Positions 35,393 to 42,787 of a stretch of DNA of 64,000 nucleotides are shown piece after piece; positions within the stretch are counted from its first letter, which is position 1, and every line of letters begins with the position of its first letter. The stretch comes from an uncultured Christensenella sp. (GTDB taxonomy: Bacteria > Bacillota > Clostridia > Christensenellales > Borkfalkiaceae). Position numbers and translations under genes: made by a program. The stretch covers positions 1 through 64,000 of the forward strand of contig CAJUME010000003.1 of NCBI GenBank assembly GCA_910587015.1, written 5' to 3'. Under the pieces are notes generated by a model. It was given only the letters and a program-made list of their open reading frames with translations, was not told where the DNA came from and ran no database searches.

Positions 35393-36388
35393 ATGAATAT
35401 TTCTGTCTTAGGCTGCGGCCGTTGGGGCTCGTTCATTGCGTGGTATCAGGCAACTCAGCTTAAAAACAAGGTTATAAGCTGGGGTCCGCAGGGCGACTAT
35501 TCTTACGAGGTTCTTAAAAACACGGGCAAAAACGAATACGTCGCACTGGACAAGTCAATAGAGTTGACGTGCGATTTGCAGTACGCCGTCACCGCAAGCG
35601 ACGTAATAATCATATCAATCTCATCGCAGGGTCTGCGCGGGTTTATGCAAAAGGTCACCGCATACAACGTTAAGGATAAAATTTTCGTGCTCTGTATGAA
35701 GGGCATAGAAGAGGCTTCTGGCAAGCGCCTTTCAGAGGTTTTAATAGAAAGCGGCGTCAAAAAGGATAAAATCGCCGTCTGGGTCGGTCCCGGTCATATT
35801 CAGGCGTTCACGCAGGGCATTCCCAACTGCATGCTTATAGACAGCTACGACCCCGCGCTTAAAAAGCATATTGCAGACAGCTTCAAAAGCAATTTAATAC
35901 GCTTTTATTACGGCAACGATATAATAGGCTCAGAAATCGGCGCCGCCGCAAAAAACGTGCTCGGCATAGCCGCGGGCGTGCTTGACGGAAGCGGCTACGT
36001 CAGCTTAAAGGGCCCCCTTATGGCGCGCGGCGCATACGAGGTAGGCAAACTTATCAAGGCAATGGGCGGCGAATTTTCCTCCGCCTACGGACTTGCGCAC
36101 CTCGGCGATTACGAAACTACGCTTTTTTCCGAATATTCCCACAACCGCCGCTACGGCGAAATGATGGCGCACGGCGCAAGGTTCGAAAAGCTTGCAGAGG
36201 GCGTTATGACGGCAAAGGCAATGAAGGAGCTTGGCGACAAATACGGCGTAGAGCTGCCCATCACCAACGCCGTATACGAGGCTTGCTTCCTTTCAAAGCC
36301 CTTCGAAAACGGAAACGGCTCGGAAAAATGTATGGAAATTTTATTAAAGCTGTTTGACAGAGAAATAAAAAGCGAGTTCAATATATGA
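35393..36388 (+). CDS. gpsA: Glycerol-3-phosphate dehydrogenase [NAD(P)+], divergent
   Basis: 331 residues, the length of GpsA. The nucleotide fold begins MNISVLGCGRWGS (GxGxxG); the catalytic Lys is in EIGAAAKNVLGIAAG, followed by PLMARGAYEVGKLIKAMGG. The usual GLAGLGDL-like segment reads GLAHLGDYETTLFS, so it is a divergent member. It makes sn-glycerol-3-phosphate for phospholipids. AAGGAG precedes the ATG. The next gene starts within its stop codon (ATGA). Confidence 0.87.
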   Translation: MNISVLGCGRWGSFIAWYQATQLKNKVISWGPQGDYSYEVLKNTGKNEYVALDKSIELTCDLQYAVTASDVIIISISSQGLRGFMQKVTAYNVKDKIFVLCMKGIEEASGKRLSEVLIESGVKKDKIAVWVGPGHIQAFTQGIPNCMLIDSYDPALKKHIADSFKSNLIRFYYGNDIIGSEIGAAAKNVLGIAAGVLDGSGYVSLKGPLMARGAYEVGKLIKAMGGEFSSAYGLAHLGDYETTLFSEYSHNRRYGEMMAHGARFEKLAEGVMTAKAMKELGDKYGVELPITNAVYEACFLSKPFENGNGSEKCMEILLKLFDREIKSEFNI

Positions 36389-37479
36389 GTGAGAGTTCTT
36401 TCGCGTTAAGTATGTTCGGCTTAACGGTTGTGTTGACGGTTATTCCCGTAATCATTTTTATTGCGGGAATAATAGCTCTGGTCGTTTTTCTTATGAAGCA
36501 GTCTTCACATAATAACGAAAGCACATCCAATAAGCAATCGACCTTTCAGCCAAATCGGTACGCCGATGGTACCGAGCCTTCGGTTCAACCGCAAACGGCG
36601 AAGAAAAAGCACGTCAATCCCGCAACCGTTATTCAGCTTGAAGAGGAGCTTAAAAAGCTTTGCAAAAACTGCGTTACGCTTGAAATTTCTGGCGAGCCTT
36701 CGCATGTAAGCGGAGCAACCCGCTTCGGTGGTATGCCTGACGTTCCCGCGGGCTTTGTGTGGCCTTATTTCGAAACCGATACGTTTGACGATAAAAACGT
36801 CAAGCCGCGCCCCCTTGCGTTTATTGCGCAGTTCGATTTGGCGGAAATTTCCGCGTTCGATAAGGACGGACTTTTACCGCGCTCGGGCACGCTTGCGTTT
36901 TTCTATGAGTTAGGTTCCCAACGCTGGGGCTTTGACCCCAAGGACGGCGGCAGTGCAAGGGTATTTTGGTTCCACGAGTGGGAGGATTTGGCTCCCGCGG
37001 AATTTCCCGCGGATTTGCCGCAAGCCTTCCGTTTGCCCGCGCTTAACATAACGGCAAAGTCCGAAAAATCTTACCCGACCAACGAGGATTTTTATTTAAA
37101 CCGCAAGGATTACTCTCAGACGATAGACGACTTTAAAGCGGCGGAAGCACAGCTTAATATACAGCGCCCCGATAACCGCTCCAAGCTTTTGGGCTGGGCG
37201 GACGTTATTCAGGGCAATATTACAAGCGATTGCGAGCTTATTTCCCGCGGATATACCTCGGACGAGGTATGGAACAGCGGAAGCTTCCCCAAGGAAGAGC
37301 TTGAAAAAATCGAAGCCTCCGCTGACGAATGGACGCTTTTATTCCAGCTTGACACCGTGGAAAAAGAAGGCTTTCAGCTTATGTTCGGCAATTACGGCAG
37401 AATTTACTTCTATATCCGCAAGGACGATTTGCGGGCAAAGCGTTTTGACAGAGTATGGCTTATGCTGCAATGCGGTTAA
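36385..37479 (+). CDS. Membrane-anchored YwqG-like protein (DUF1963)
   Basis: 364 residues. One N-terminal membrane helix (~10-38), a Ser/Asn-rich linker, then a DUF1963/YwqG domain: GATRFGGMPDVPAGFVWPYF, PLAFIAQFDLAEI, GTLAFFYELG, KLLGWADVIQG and WTLLFQLDT. YwqG itself is usually soluble; the membrane helix is an addition. The function of the domain is unknown. It is coupled to gpsA by a 4-nt overlap. Its stop codon lies in a perfect palindrome TGCGGTTAACCGCA (37471-37484). Confidence 0.82.
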   Translation: MSESSFALSMFGLTVVLTVIPVIIFIAGIIALVVFLMKQSSHNNESTSNKQSTFQPNRYADGTEPSVQPQTAKKKHVNPATVIQLEEELKKLCKNCVTLEISGEPSHVSGATRFGGMPDVPAGFVWPYFETDTFDDKNVKPRPLAFIAQFDLAEISAFDKDGLLPRSGTLAFFYELGSQRWGFDPKDGGSARVFWFHEWEDLAPAEFPADLPQAFRLPALNITAKSEKSYPTNEDFYLNRKDYSQTIDDFKAAEAQLNIQRPDNRSKLLGWADVIQGNITSDCELISRGYTSDEVWNSGSFPKEELEKIEASADEWTLLFQLDTVEKEGFQLMFGNYGRIYFYIRKDDLRAKRFDRVWLMLQCG

Positions 37480-37541
37480 CCGCACGGATATAATTAAAAC
37501 TATTTAATTTGTCAAAAATTTTTTATATACGAGGCACAAAT

Positions 37542-39374
37542 TTGTTAAGAGAAGATTTAAGAAACGTGGCGATTATCGCCCATGTAGACCACGGCAAAAC
37601 TACGCTTGTAGACGCACTGCTCAGGCAAAGCCATACCTTCCGCGACAACCAGTCGGTTGAAGAGCGCGTAATGGACAGCAACGATTTGGAGCGGGAGCGC
37701 GGTATAACCATACTTGCAAAAAACACTTCCGTTCATTACAAGGGCGTTAAAATAAACGTTGTAGACACCCCCGGACACGCAGATTTTTCGGGCGAGGTAG
37801 AGCGCGTTATGATGATGGTCAACGGCGTACTCGTGCTTGTAGACGCGGCGGAGGGCCCCATGCCGCAAACGCGCTTTGTCATGCAAAAGGCGCTCGAAAT
37901 GGGTCATAGGCTTATTATAGTAGTCAACAAAATCGACCGCCCCGATGCTCGTTTAAACGAGGTTCAGGACGAGATTTTAGAGCTTTTGTTAGAGCTTGAC
38001 GCCTCCGATGACCAGCTTATGAGCCCCGTTGTATGGTGCTCGGGCAGGGACGGTACGGCAACGCTCGATTTAAACGAAAAGGGCAAGGACTTAACGCCCC
38101 TTTTCGAAACGATTTTAACCCATATCCAGCCCATGGAGGCCGATACCGAAGGCCCTGCGCAGGTGCTTGTTTCCTCAATCGACTATAACGACTATGTCGG
38201 CCGTATAGGCATAGGCAGAATCGAGCGCGGCGAAATTAAGCAGGGACAAGCCGTAACCGTCTGCAATTATAACAACGTCCAGCTTAAAAACAGCGGTAAA
38301 ATCGTAAACCTCTATCAGATAGAGGGCCTAAACCGCACCGCATGCGAAACGGCAAAGGCGGGGGATATAATCTGCTTTTCGGGGCTTGAAAAAATAAACA
38401 TAGGCGACACCGTCTGCTCTACCGACTGTGTAGAGCCGCACAAATTCGTCAAAATTACCGAGCCGACCGTGGAAATGACCTTTTCTGTAAACGACAGTCC
38501 GTTTGCGGGCAAGGACGGCAAATGGGTAACCACAAGGCATTTGCGCGACAGACTTTTCCGCGAGCTTTTAAAGGATGTTTCTCTCCGCGTGGAGGAAACG
38601 GAGTTCGCCGACAGCTACCGCGTCTGCGGCAGAGGCGAAATGCACCTTTCCATTTTAATCGAAAACATGCGCAGAGAGGGCTACGAGTTTCAGGTTTCCA
38701 CCCCGCGCGTAATGTATAAAGAAATAGACGGCGTCAAGCACGAGCCTATGGAAAGGCTTATTGTTGACGTCCCCGACGAGGCTACGGGCGCGGTTTTCCA
38801 GAGCATGGGCAACCGCAAGGGCGAGCTGTTGCATATGAGTGCAATCGGCACGCGCACAAGGCTTGAATTTATCATTCCCGCCCGCGGACTTTTCGGCTAT
38901 AAGTCGGAATTTTTAACCTCAACCAAGGGCGAGGGCGTTATGAACAGCGTATTCTTCGAATATCAGCCGTTCAAGGGCGAGCTCTCCCGCAGAAGCACGG
39001 GCTCGCTTATCGCGTTTGAAACGGGCGAGGCGGTAACGTACGGACTTTTCAACGCGCAGGGCAGGGGCACGCTGTTTATCGGCGCGGGCACTCCCGTGTA
39101 CGAGGGTATGGTAATAGGCGAAAATCCCAAAAGCGAGGATATGAACGTAAACGTCTGCAAGACGAAGCACCTTACAAACACCCGTTCAAGCGCCTCGGAC
39201 GACGCTTTGCGCCTTATCACTCCCAAGAAAATGAGCCTTGAAGAATGCCTTGAATTTATCGCCGACGACGAGCTGTTGGAAATTACCCCCAAAAATATCC
39301 GCATAAGAAAGCGTATTCTTGACAGCGAGCTGCGCGCAAAGGCCAACGCAAAAATCAAGAAAGGCCTTGCTTAA
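37542..39374 (+). CDS. typA: Ribosome-associated GTPase TypA/BipA
   Basis: The start is set at TTG 37542 (MLREDLRNVAIIAHVDHGKTT) because GAGG lies 7 nt upstream and homologues start here. This gives 610 residues, the usual length. G1 AHVDHGKT spans residues 13-20; DTPGHADF (G3) and NKIDRPDA (G4) follow, then EF-G-like domains and a BipA C-terminal domain (TPKKMSLEECLEFI). It is a translational GTPase linked to ribosome assembly and stress. A TATAAT lies at 37489-37494 with no good -35. Confidence 0.95.
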   Translation: MLREDLRNVAIIAHVDHGKTTLVDALLRQSHTFRDNQSVEERVMDSNDLERERGITILAKNTSVHYKGVKINVVDTPGHADFSGEVERVMMMVNGVLVLVDAAEGPMPQTRFVMQKALEMGHRLIIVVNKIDRPDARLNEVQDEILELLLELDASDDQLMSPVVWCSGRDGTATLDLNEKGKDLTPLFETILTHIQPMEADTEGPAQVLVSSIDYNDYVGRIGIGRIERGEIKQGQAVTVCNYNNVQLKNSGKIVNLYQIEGLNRTACETAKAGDIICFSGLEKINIGDTVCSTDCVEPHKFVKITEPTVEMTFSVNDSPFAGKDGKWVTTRHLRDRLFRELLKDVSLRVEETEFADSYRVCGRGEMHLSILIENMRREGYEFQVSTPRVMYKEIDGVKHEPMERLIVDVPDEATGAVFQSMGNRKGELLHMSAIGTRTRLEFIIPARGLFGYKSEFLTSTKGEGVMNSVFFEYQPFKGELSRRSTGSLIAFETGEAVTYGLFNAQGRGTLFIGAGTPVYEGMVIGENPKSEDMNVNVCKTKHLTNTRSSASDDALRLITPKKMSLEECLEFIADDELLEITPKNIRIRKRILDSELRAKANAKIKKGLA

Positions 39375-39380
39375 ATTTAT

Positions 39381-39914
39381 ATGAACGAAATGCAGAGGGC
39401 TGACGATATAACGGTAAAGGACGTTGACGCAACCTTAAACCACGGGCAGATTTATACTGCTAAGCTTTGGGATATATTTCTGATTTATATGCTTGTCTTT
39501 TCTGCCGCTATTATAGCCGTTAGCGTTGCCATATGGATTTTTTCGGACGACAAGGAAACTTTGTTTGCCGTTAAATTCGTTTTCGGCTTCGGAATAGTAT
39601 TTCTATTAATTATGGGCTTGCTGTGTATTTATATAATTAACGGCAGACGCAGAGTAAAGCGTTACCTTGAGGACGCGGAAATTTTAAACGCAAAAGCAAC
39701 GTCCTCGGGGTCGGAATTGCAGTACAGGCATCCGTTAATTTTCGTCAAGGCTACTTCGCTTGCGGTAAAATTCAGATATAACGGCAAAAGGTACTTAAAG
39801 ACAAGTAAAGCAAGCTTGCAGGTCTATAATAAGTACGCAGATAAAGAAATTAAAATTGCCTATTCGCCCAAATATGACGAGGTTATGCTGATAAAAGCAA
39901 GCGATAAGTACTAA
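39381..39914 (+). CDS. Hypothetical membrane protein with two helices
   Basis: 177 residues. After ~28 polar residues come two membrane helices (residues ~30-55 and ~65-88), then a charged ~90-residue cytoplasmic or external domain ending YSPKYDEVMLIKASDKY. The layout resembles DUF3592-type proteins, but the match is not firm. It starts 6 nt after typA without a clear ribosome site, so it is probably co-transcribed and weakly translated. It ends before a strong terminator. Confidence 0.7.
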   Translation: MNEMQRADDITVKDVDATLNHGQIYTAKLWDIFLIYMLVFSAAIIAVSVAIWIFSDDKETLFAVKFVFGFGIVFLLIMGLLCIYIINGRRRVKRYLEDAEILNAKATSSGSELQYRHPLIFVKATSLAVKFRYNGKRYLKTSKASLQVYNKYADKEIKIAYSPKYDEVMLIKASDKY

Positions 39915-39938
39915 AACATTTAAAATACACATATAGTA

Positions 39939-39969
39939 ATACCACCCGCACAGGGTGGTATATTTTTAT
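39939..39969 (+). terminator. Intrinsic terminator before yabP
   Basis: A 9-bp stem ATACCACCC/GGGTGGTAT (39939-39947, 39953-39961, loop GCACA) with ATTTTTAT after it. Confidence 0.88.
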
Positions 39970-39982
39970 AAAGGTGCGTAAT

Positions 39983-40234
39983 ATGGAAGATAATCACAAT
40001 TTAAGCATAGAGCAATGCAAAAAAATAACGGCTTCTGCAATAGCAAGCGTAGACGCTTTTTCCGAAAAGCAGATTGTTTTAAGCTATTCGGGCGGAAAAA
40101 TAATAGTCAACGGCTCTGGCATGAAAATCGTCAATTTCTCAAAGACGAGCGGCGCATTTTCGGCAACGGGCAGCATTACAGGTGTGCGCTATGCGCAAAA
40201 GGGCGGCTCTTTAAGGCAAAAATTATTCAAATAA
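39983..40234 (+). CDS. yabP: Sporulation protein YabP
   Basis: The start at ATG 39983 (MEDNHNLSIEQC) has AAGGTG 5 nt upstream. 83 residues. The core VDAFSEKQIVLSYSGGKIIV and the end GSLRQKLFK match YabP, needed in spore cortex/coat formation under sigma-E control. It is followed after 3 nt by yabQ, as in Bacillus and Clostridia. Confidence 0.88.
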   Translation: MEDNHNLSIEQCKKITASAIASVDAFSEKQIVLSYSGGKIIVNGSGMKIVNFSKTSGAFSATGSITGVRYAQKGGSLRQKLFK

Positions 40235-40237
40235 TCT

Positions 40238-40738
40238 ATGGCGCAATCGGTTTTCATATTTTTGATATGCCTTTTCTGCGGCGTTATAAGCGGCGTTGTG
40301 TACGACGTTCTGTATACCGCAAGGTGTATAGTCTGCGGCATGGAAAAAACCGCTTACACCGCAAAGGACAGAATTTTTATAATAATTTCCGACGTAATTT
40401 ATTGCCTTGTGTTTGCCGCGGGCTTTATTTTTGTGTCGGTTATGTTCGATTTTACCTCGCTTCGGCTGTATATGCTGTTGGGCTGTGTGCTCGGCGCGCT
40501 GATATATTTAAAAAGTTTCCATACAATCGTTGCATTTCTCGTAAAAAAAGTGTATAATGCTGTAAGTATAACAAAGCAGAAAAGGAAGGCAGAAGTTGAG
40601 CGAACTGAAGAAAAACCGCATAGCCGCCGCCGTAACGGTAAACGCAATAATATTGATAGTAATCCTCGTCGTCGCCGCCGTTTATACTATGGCGCAGGTC
40701 GTCATAAAGGCAAAGCAGGAAAAAGCGCTGAGGGCTGA
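40238..40738 (+). CDS. yabQ: Spore cortex protein YabQ, 3' end running into divIC
   Basis: 166 residues with four membrane helices, GVVYDVLYTARC near the start and LRLYMLLGCVLGALIY near the end, as in YabQ. After the last helix the frame continues 143 nt into divIC. That tail (RRRNGKRNNIDSNPRRRRR) is basic and looks like out-of-frame divIC rather than a conserved domain. The original stop may have been lost, or a frameshift may exist near 40600. YabQ localises to the forespore outer membrane and is required for cortex. Confidence 0.85.
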   Translation: MAQSVFIFLICLFCGVISGVVYDVLYTARCIVCGMEKTAYTAKDRIFIIISDVIYCLVFAAGFIFVSVMFDFTSLRLYMLLGCVLGALIYLKSFHTIVAFLVKKVYNAVSITKQKRKAEVERTEEKPHSRRRNGKRNNIDSNPRRRRRLYYGAGRHKGKAGKSAEG

Positions 40739-40865
40739 AATAGCAAGGTATAAGCAGCTGATTGAGGAGGGCGAAAAAACGCTCGAGGATTTGCAGTCGG
40801 ACAGTCATCTTCTGTATCTTGCGCTTTTAAACGGCTGGGTTTTTCAGTCGGATACGGGTAATTAA
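40596..40865 (+). CDS. divIC: Septum formation initiator, DivIC/FtsB family
   Basis: 89 residues starting at TTG (MSELKKNRIAAAV) with AGGAAGG 7-8 nt upstream. One membrane helix (~10-33) is followed by a coiled coil (KAKQEKALRAEIARYKQLIEE) and a short tail, the DivIC/FtsB layout. It should join DivIB and FtsL at the division septum. The conserved yabP-yabQ-divIC order supports the name. It overlaps yabQ by 143 nt in another frame. Confidence 0.83.
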   Translation: MSELKKNRIAAAVTVNAIILIVILVVAAVYTMAQVVIKAKQEKALRAEIARYKQLIEEGEKTLEDLQSDSHLLYLALLNGWVFQSDTGN

Positions 40866-40873
40866 GCTTTATT

Positions 40874-41737
40874 ATGAAAATTTCCGCAATAGATATCGGT
40901 TCCAATTCCGTCCGCCTTGCACTTGTGTCGGACGGAAAAACTTTATATAAGCGTATCCGGACAACCCGTTTGGGTGAGGGGCTGTCCTTTTCAGGCGTAA
41001 TGAAGGACGGGGCAATCGAGCGCACCGCGCTTGCCGTTGCCGATTTTGTCAATTGCGCAAAAGCCGAAAAAGCGGACAAGCTGTATGCTTTTGCCACCGC
41101 CGCCGTGCGTTCAGCGGGCAACAGTCAGACCTTTATTAACCGCGTAAAACAGCTTTGCGGCGTTGACGTAGACGTAATAAGCGGCGAAACCGAGGCAAAA
41201 ATAGGTATTTTGGGCGCGCTCGGCAATAACGACGGAGGAATAATCGACGTAGGCGGCGCGAGTACGGAGGTTGCCGTCTGCGCGGGAGGGAAAACAGTTT
41301 ATTCAAAGAGCGTAAACGTTGGTACTGTGCGCCTTTTCGATATTGCCGCGCGCAACAAGCAACAGCTTTTGCGGATAATTGCAGAAAAGACGGAAGAATA
41401 CGGAGAATTTTCGGCGGAAAACGTTAACGTATGCGCAATCGGCGGCACGGCAACAAGGCTTGCCGCAATCAAGCACAGGCTTTTGCGGTACACGCCGGAG
41501 GTTACCGACGGTACGCAGTTCACAGTTGGCGAGCTTGAAAAATACGCCGATGCGCTTCTTTCAACGCCGGTGGAAATAATCCGCGCAAACACTATATGCA
41601 CAGCATCGGCAGAGGTTATAGGCGGCGGCTGTCTGTTGCTTGACGAAATTATGAAAAAGCTTAAAATAAAAAGCCTTACCGTATCCGAAAGCGACAATTT
41701 AGAGGGCTATATAATTTACAAAGAGGGCGCGCTATGA
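40874..41737 (+). CDS. Ppx/GppA family phosphatase (short form)
   Basis: 287 residues of the ASKHA fold. AIDIGSNSVRLALV (phosphate 1), TAAVRSAGNSQTF, VISGETEAKIGILGAL, GGIIDVGGASTEVAV (phosphate 2) and CAIGGTATRLAA are in order. It lacks the extra C-terminal domains of long exopolyphosphatases. It hydrolyses polyphosphate or pppGpp; which one cannot be told. It is in the divIC neighbourhood as in many Clostridia and overlaps the next gene by 4 nt. Confidence 0.9.
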   Translation: MKISAIDIGSNSVRLALVSDGKTLYKRIRTTRLGEGLSFSGVMKDGAIERTALAVADFVNCAKAEKADKLYAFATAAVRSAGNSQTFINRVKQLCGVDVDVISGETEAKIGILGALGNNDGGIIDVGGASTEVAVCAGGKTVYSKSVNVGTVRLFDIAARNKQQLLRIIAEKTEEYGEFSAENVNVCAIGGTATRLAAIKHRLLRYTPEVTDGTQFTVGELEKYADALLSTPVEIIRANTICTASAEVIGGGCLLLDEIMKKLKIKSLTVSESDNLEGYIIYKEGAL

Positions 41738-42447
41738 AAAAGCTTACAATAGCCCTTGCCACAGTGTTAGCTGTGCTGTTTGCGGGGCTTTTAGTCTGGG
41801 TTTTCTGGCTTGAATACAATTTGTACGCACTTGCCGTGTATGCGGCAATGATATTGGCTTTACCGTTTTCAAGTCTTATGCACGAGCTGGGGCATATGCT
41901 TTTCGGCGCAATTTGCAAAATAAAAGCCGTACCCAAATTTAAGCTTTTCGGCTCGTCAAGCTGTAAACTAATTCCCAAAACGGACAAAAAGCTGAAATGG
42001 CGGCTAATATTTACAGCATACGGCGGGCTTGTAATAAATGCGTTTTTATTTATTTTGGGAATTGTCGCACTGGCAACAAACGATGTTCCCGTATGGCTTG
42101 CGTTGTTTATTCCGTCAAACGTGTATCTTTATATAATTAACGCTATGCCGGTGCAGTTTGACAGTGGAAAGACGGACGGACTTATCGGTTCGGAGCTTAT
42201 AAACCAAGCCGACAGCGCAAAGGTTATGCTTGCCGTGCTGACGGTGCAGGCGCAGGTTCTTAAAGGAAAACCAATCGCAGAGGTTGACGAACAGCTTCTT
42301 TTCGGCGTTCCGCAGATTATCGAAAGCGATGAAAGCTTTATAGCTCTGACGGAACTCAGATACGAATATTTCAAAGCCAAGGGCGAAACTGCGCAAGCGG
42401 AAAAATACAAGGCAAGGTTTGAAGAGCTTAAAAAAGAATATATGTAA
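41734..42447 (+). CDS. M50-like membrane metalloprotease
   Basis: 237 residues with about four membrane helices. HELGH (His50, Glu51, His54) sits in a helix, and NAMPVQFDSGKTDG resembles the second M50 motif, supplying an Asp ligand. A helical soluble tail follows. The family includes intramembrane site-2 proteases such as SpoIVFB; the target here is unknown. It starts within the stop of the Ppx-like gene (ATGA), so the two are coupled. Confidence 0.8.
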   Translation: MKKLTIALATVLAVLFAGLLVWVFWLEYNLYALAVYAAMILALPFSSLMHELGHMLFGAICKIKAVPKFKLFGSSSCKLIPKTDKKLKWRLIFTAYGGLVINAFLFILGIVALATNDVPVWLALFIPSNVYLYIINAMPVQFDSGKTDGLIGSELINQADSAKVMLAVLTVQAQVLKGKPIAEVDEQLLFGVPQIIESDESFIALTELRYEYFKAKGETAQAEKYKARFEELKKEYM

Positions 42448-42454
42448 ATATAAC

Positions 42455-42487
42455 GCTGTGGGCGGTGCTTTAAGCACCGCCCACAGC
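42455..42487. terminator. Bidirectional terminator
   Basis: A near-perfect 14-16-bp stem GCTGTGGGCGGTGC/GCACCGCCCACAGC (42455-42487) followed by TTATT. It lies between the M50 gene and the convergent small gene, ending each within 10 nt of its stop. Confidence 0.88.
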
Positions 42488-42494
42488 TTATTAA

Positions 42495-42650
42495 TCAGCT
42501 TATTCTGTAAAGCCTTCCAAAGCAGTGCGGGCAAACCCGTCCCCACAATTCCGCCTTTACCTTGCACACATGGTTGCCGCAGCTTCCGCACTCGAAAAAC
42601 TCTTCAAAATCCGTAAAATTCTTGTCTTCCCCGCAATTGAAATTATTCAT
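42495..42650 (-). CDS. Small zinc-ribbon protein, hypothetical
   Basis: 51 residues from ATG 42650 (MNNFNCGEDKNF); an upstream ATG (42677) would lie at the promoter. Two CxxC pairs, CGSCGNHVCKV and RVCPHC, form a clear zinc-ribbon pattern. There is no good ribosome site. Support comes from the motif, a promoter-like TTGAAT-N18-TATTAA on the minus strand (42707-42678) and the shared bidirectional terminator just past its stop. Role unknown. Without this gene, 42488-42711 would hold nothing recognisable. Confidence 0.5.
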   Translation of the reverse strand: MNNFNCGEDKNFTDFEEFFECGSCGNHVCKVKAELWGRVCPHCFGRLYRIS

Positions 42651-42711
42651 AAAACAAGTATGCAAATTTATAAGCATTTAATACAAAAACCGAAAAAATC
42701 AATTCAAGGGC

Positions 42712-42740
42712 TTTACTTTGATTATATAATATGGTATAAT
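42712..42740 (+). promoter_or_regulatory. Promoter of gyrB-gyrA
   Basis: TTTACT (42712-42717), a 17-nt spacer and extended TGGTATAAT (-10 at 42735-42740). A second TATAAT lies at 42725-42730. AGAGG precedes the ATG at 42788. Confidence 0.75.
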
Positions 42741-42787
42741 AAAACAAAGCTTCAAGCATTGAAAAATTTCTTCAAAGAGGTACATTT

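Noticed and set aside
40015..40557. 180-residue frame overlapping yabP and yabQ
   Set aside because: Arg/Phe/Tyr-rich shadow frame; yabP and yabQ are recognisable in the other two frames.
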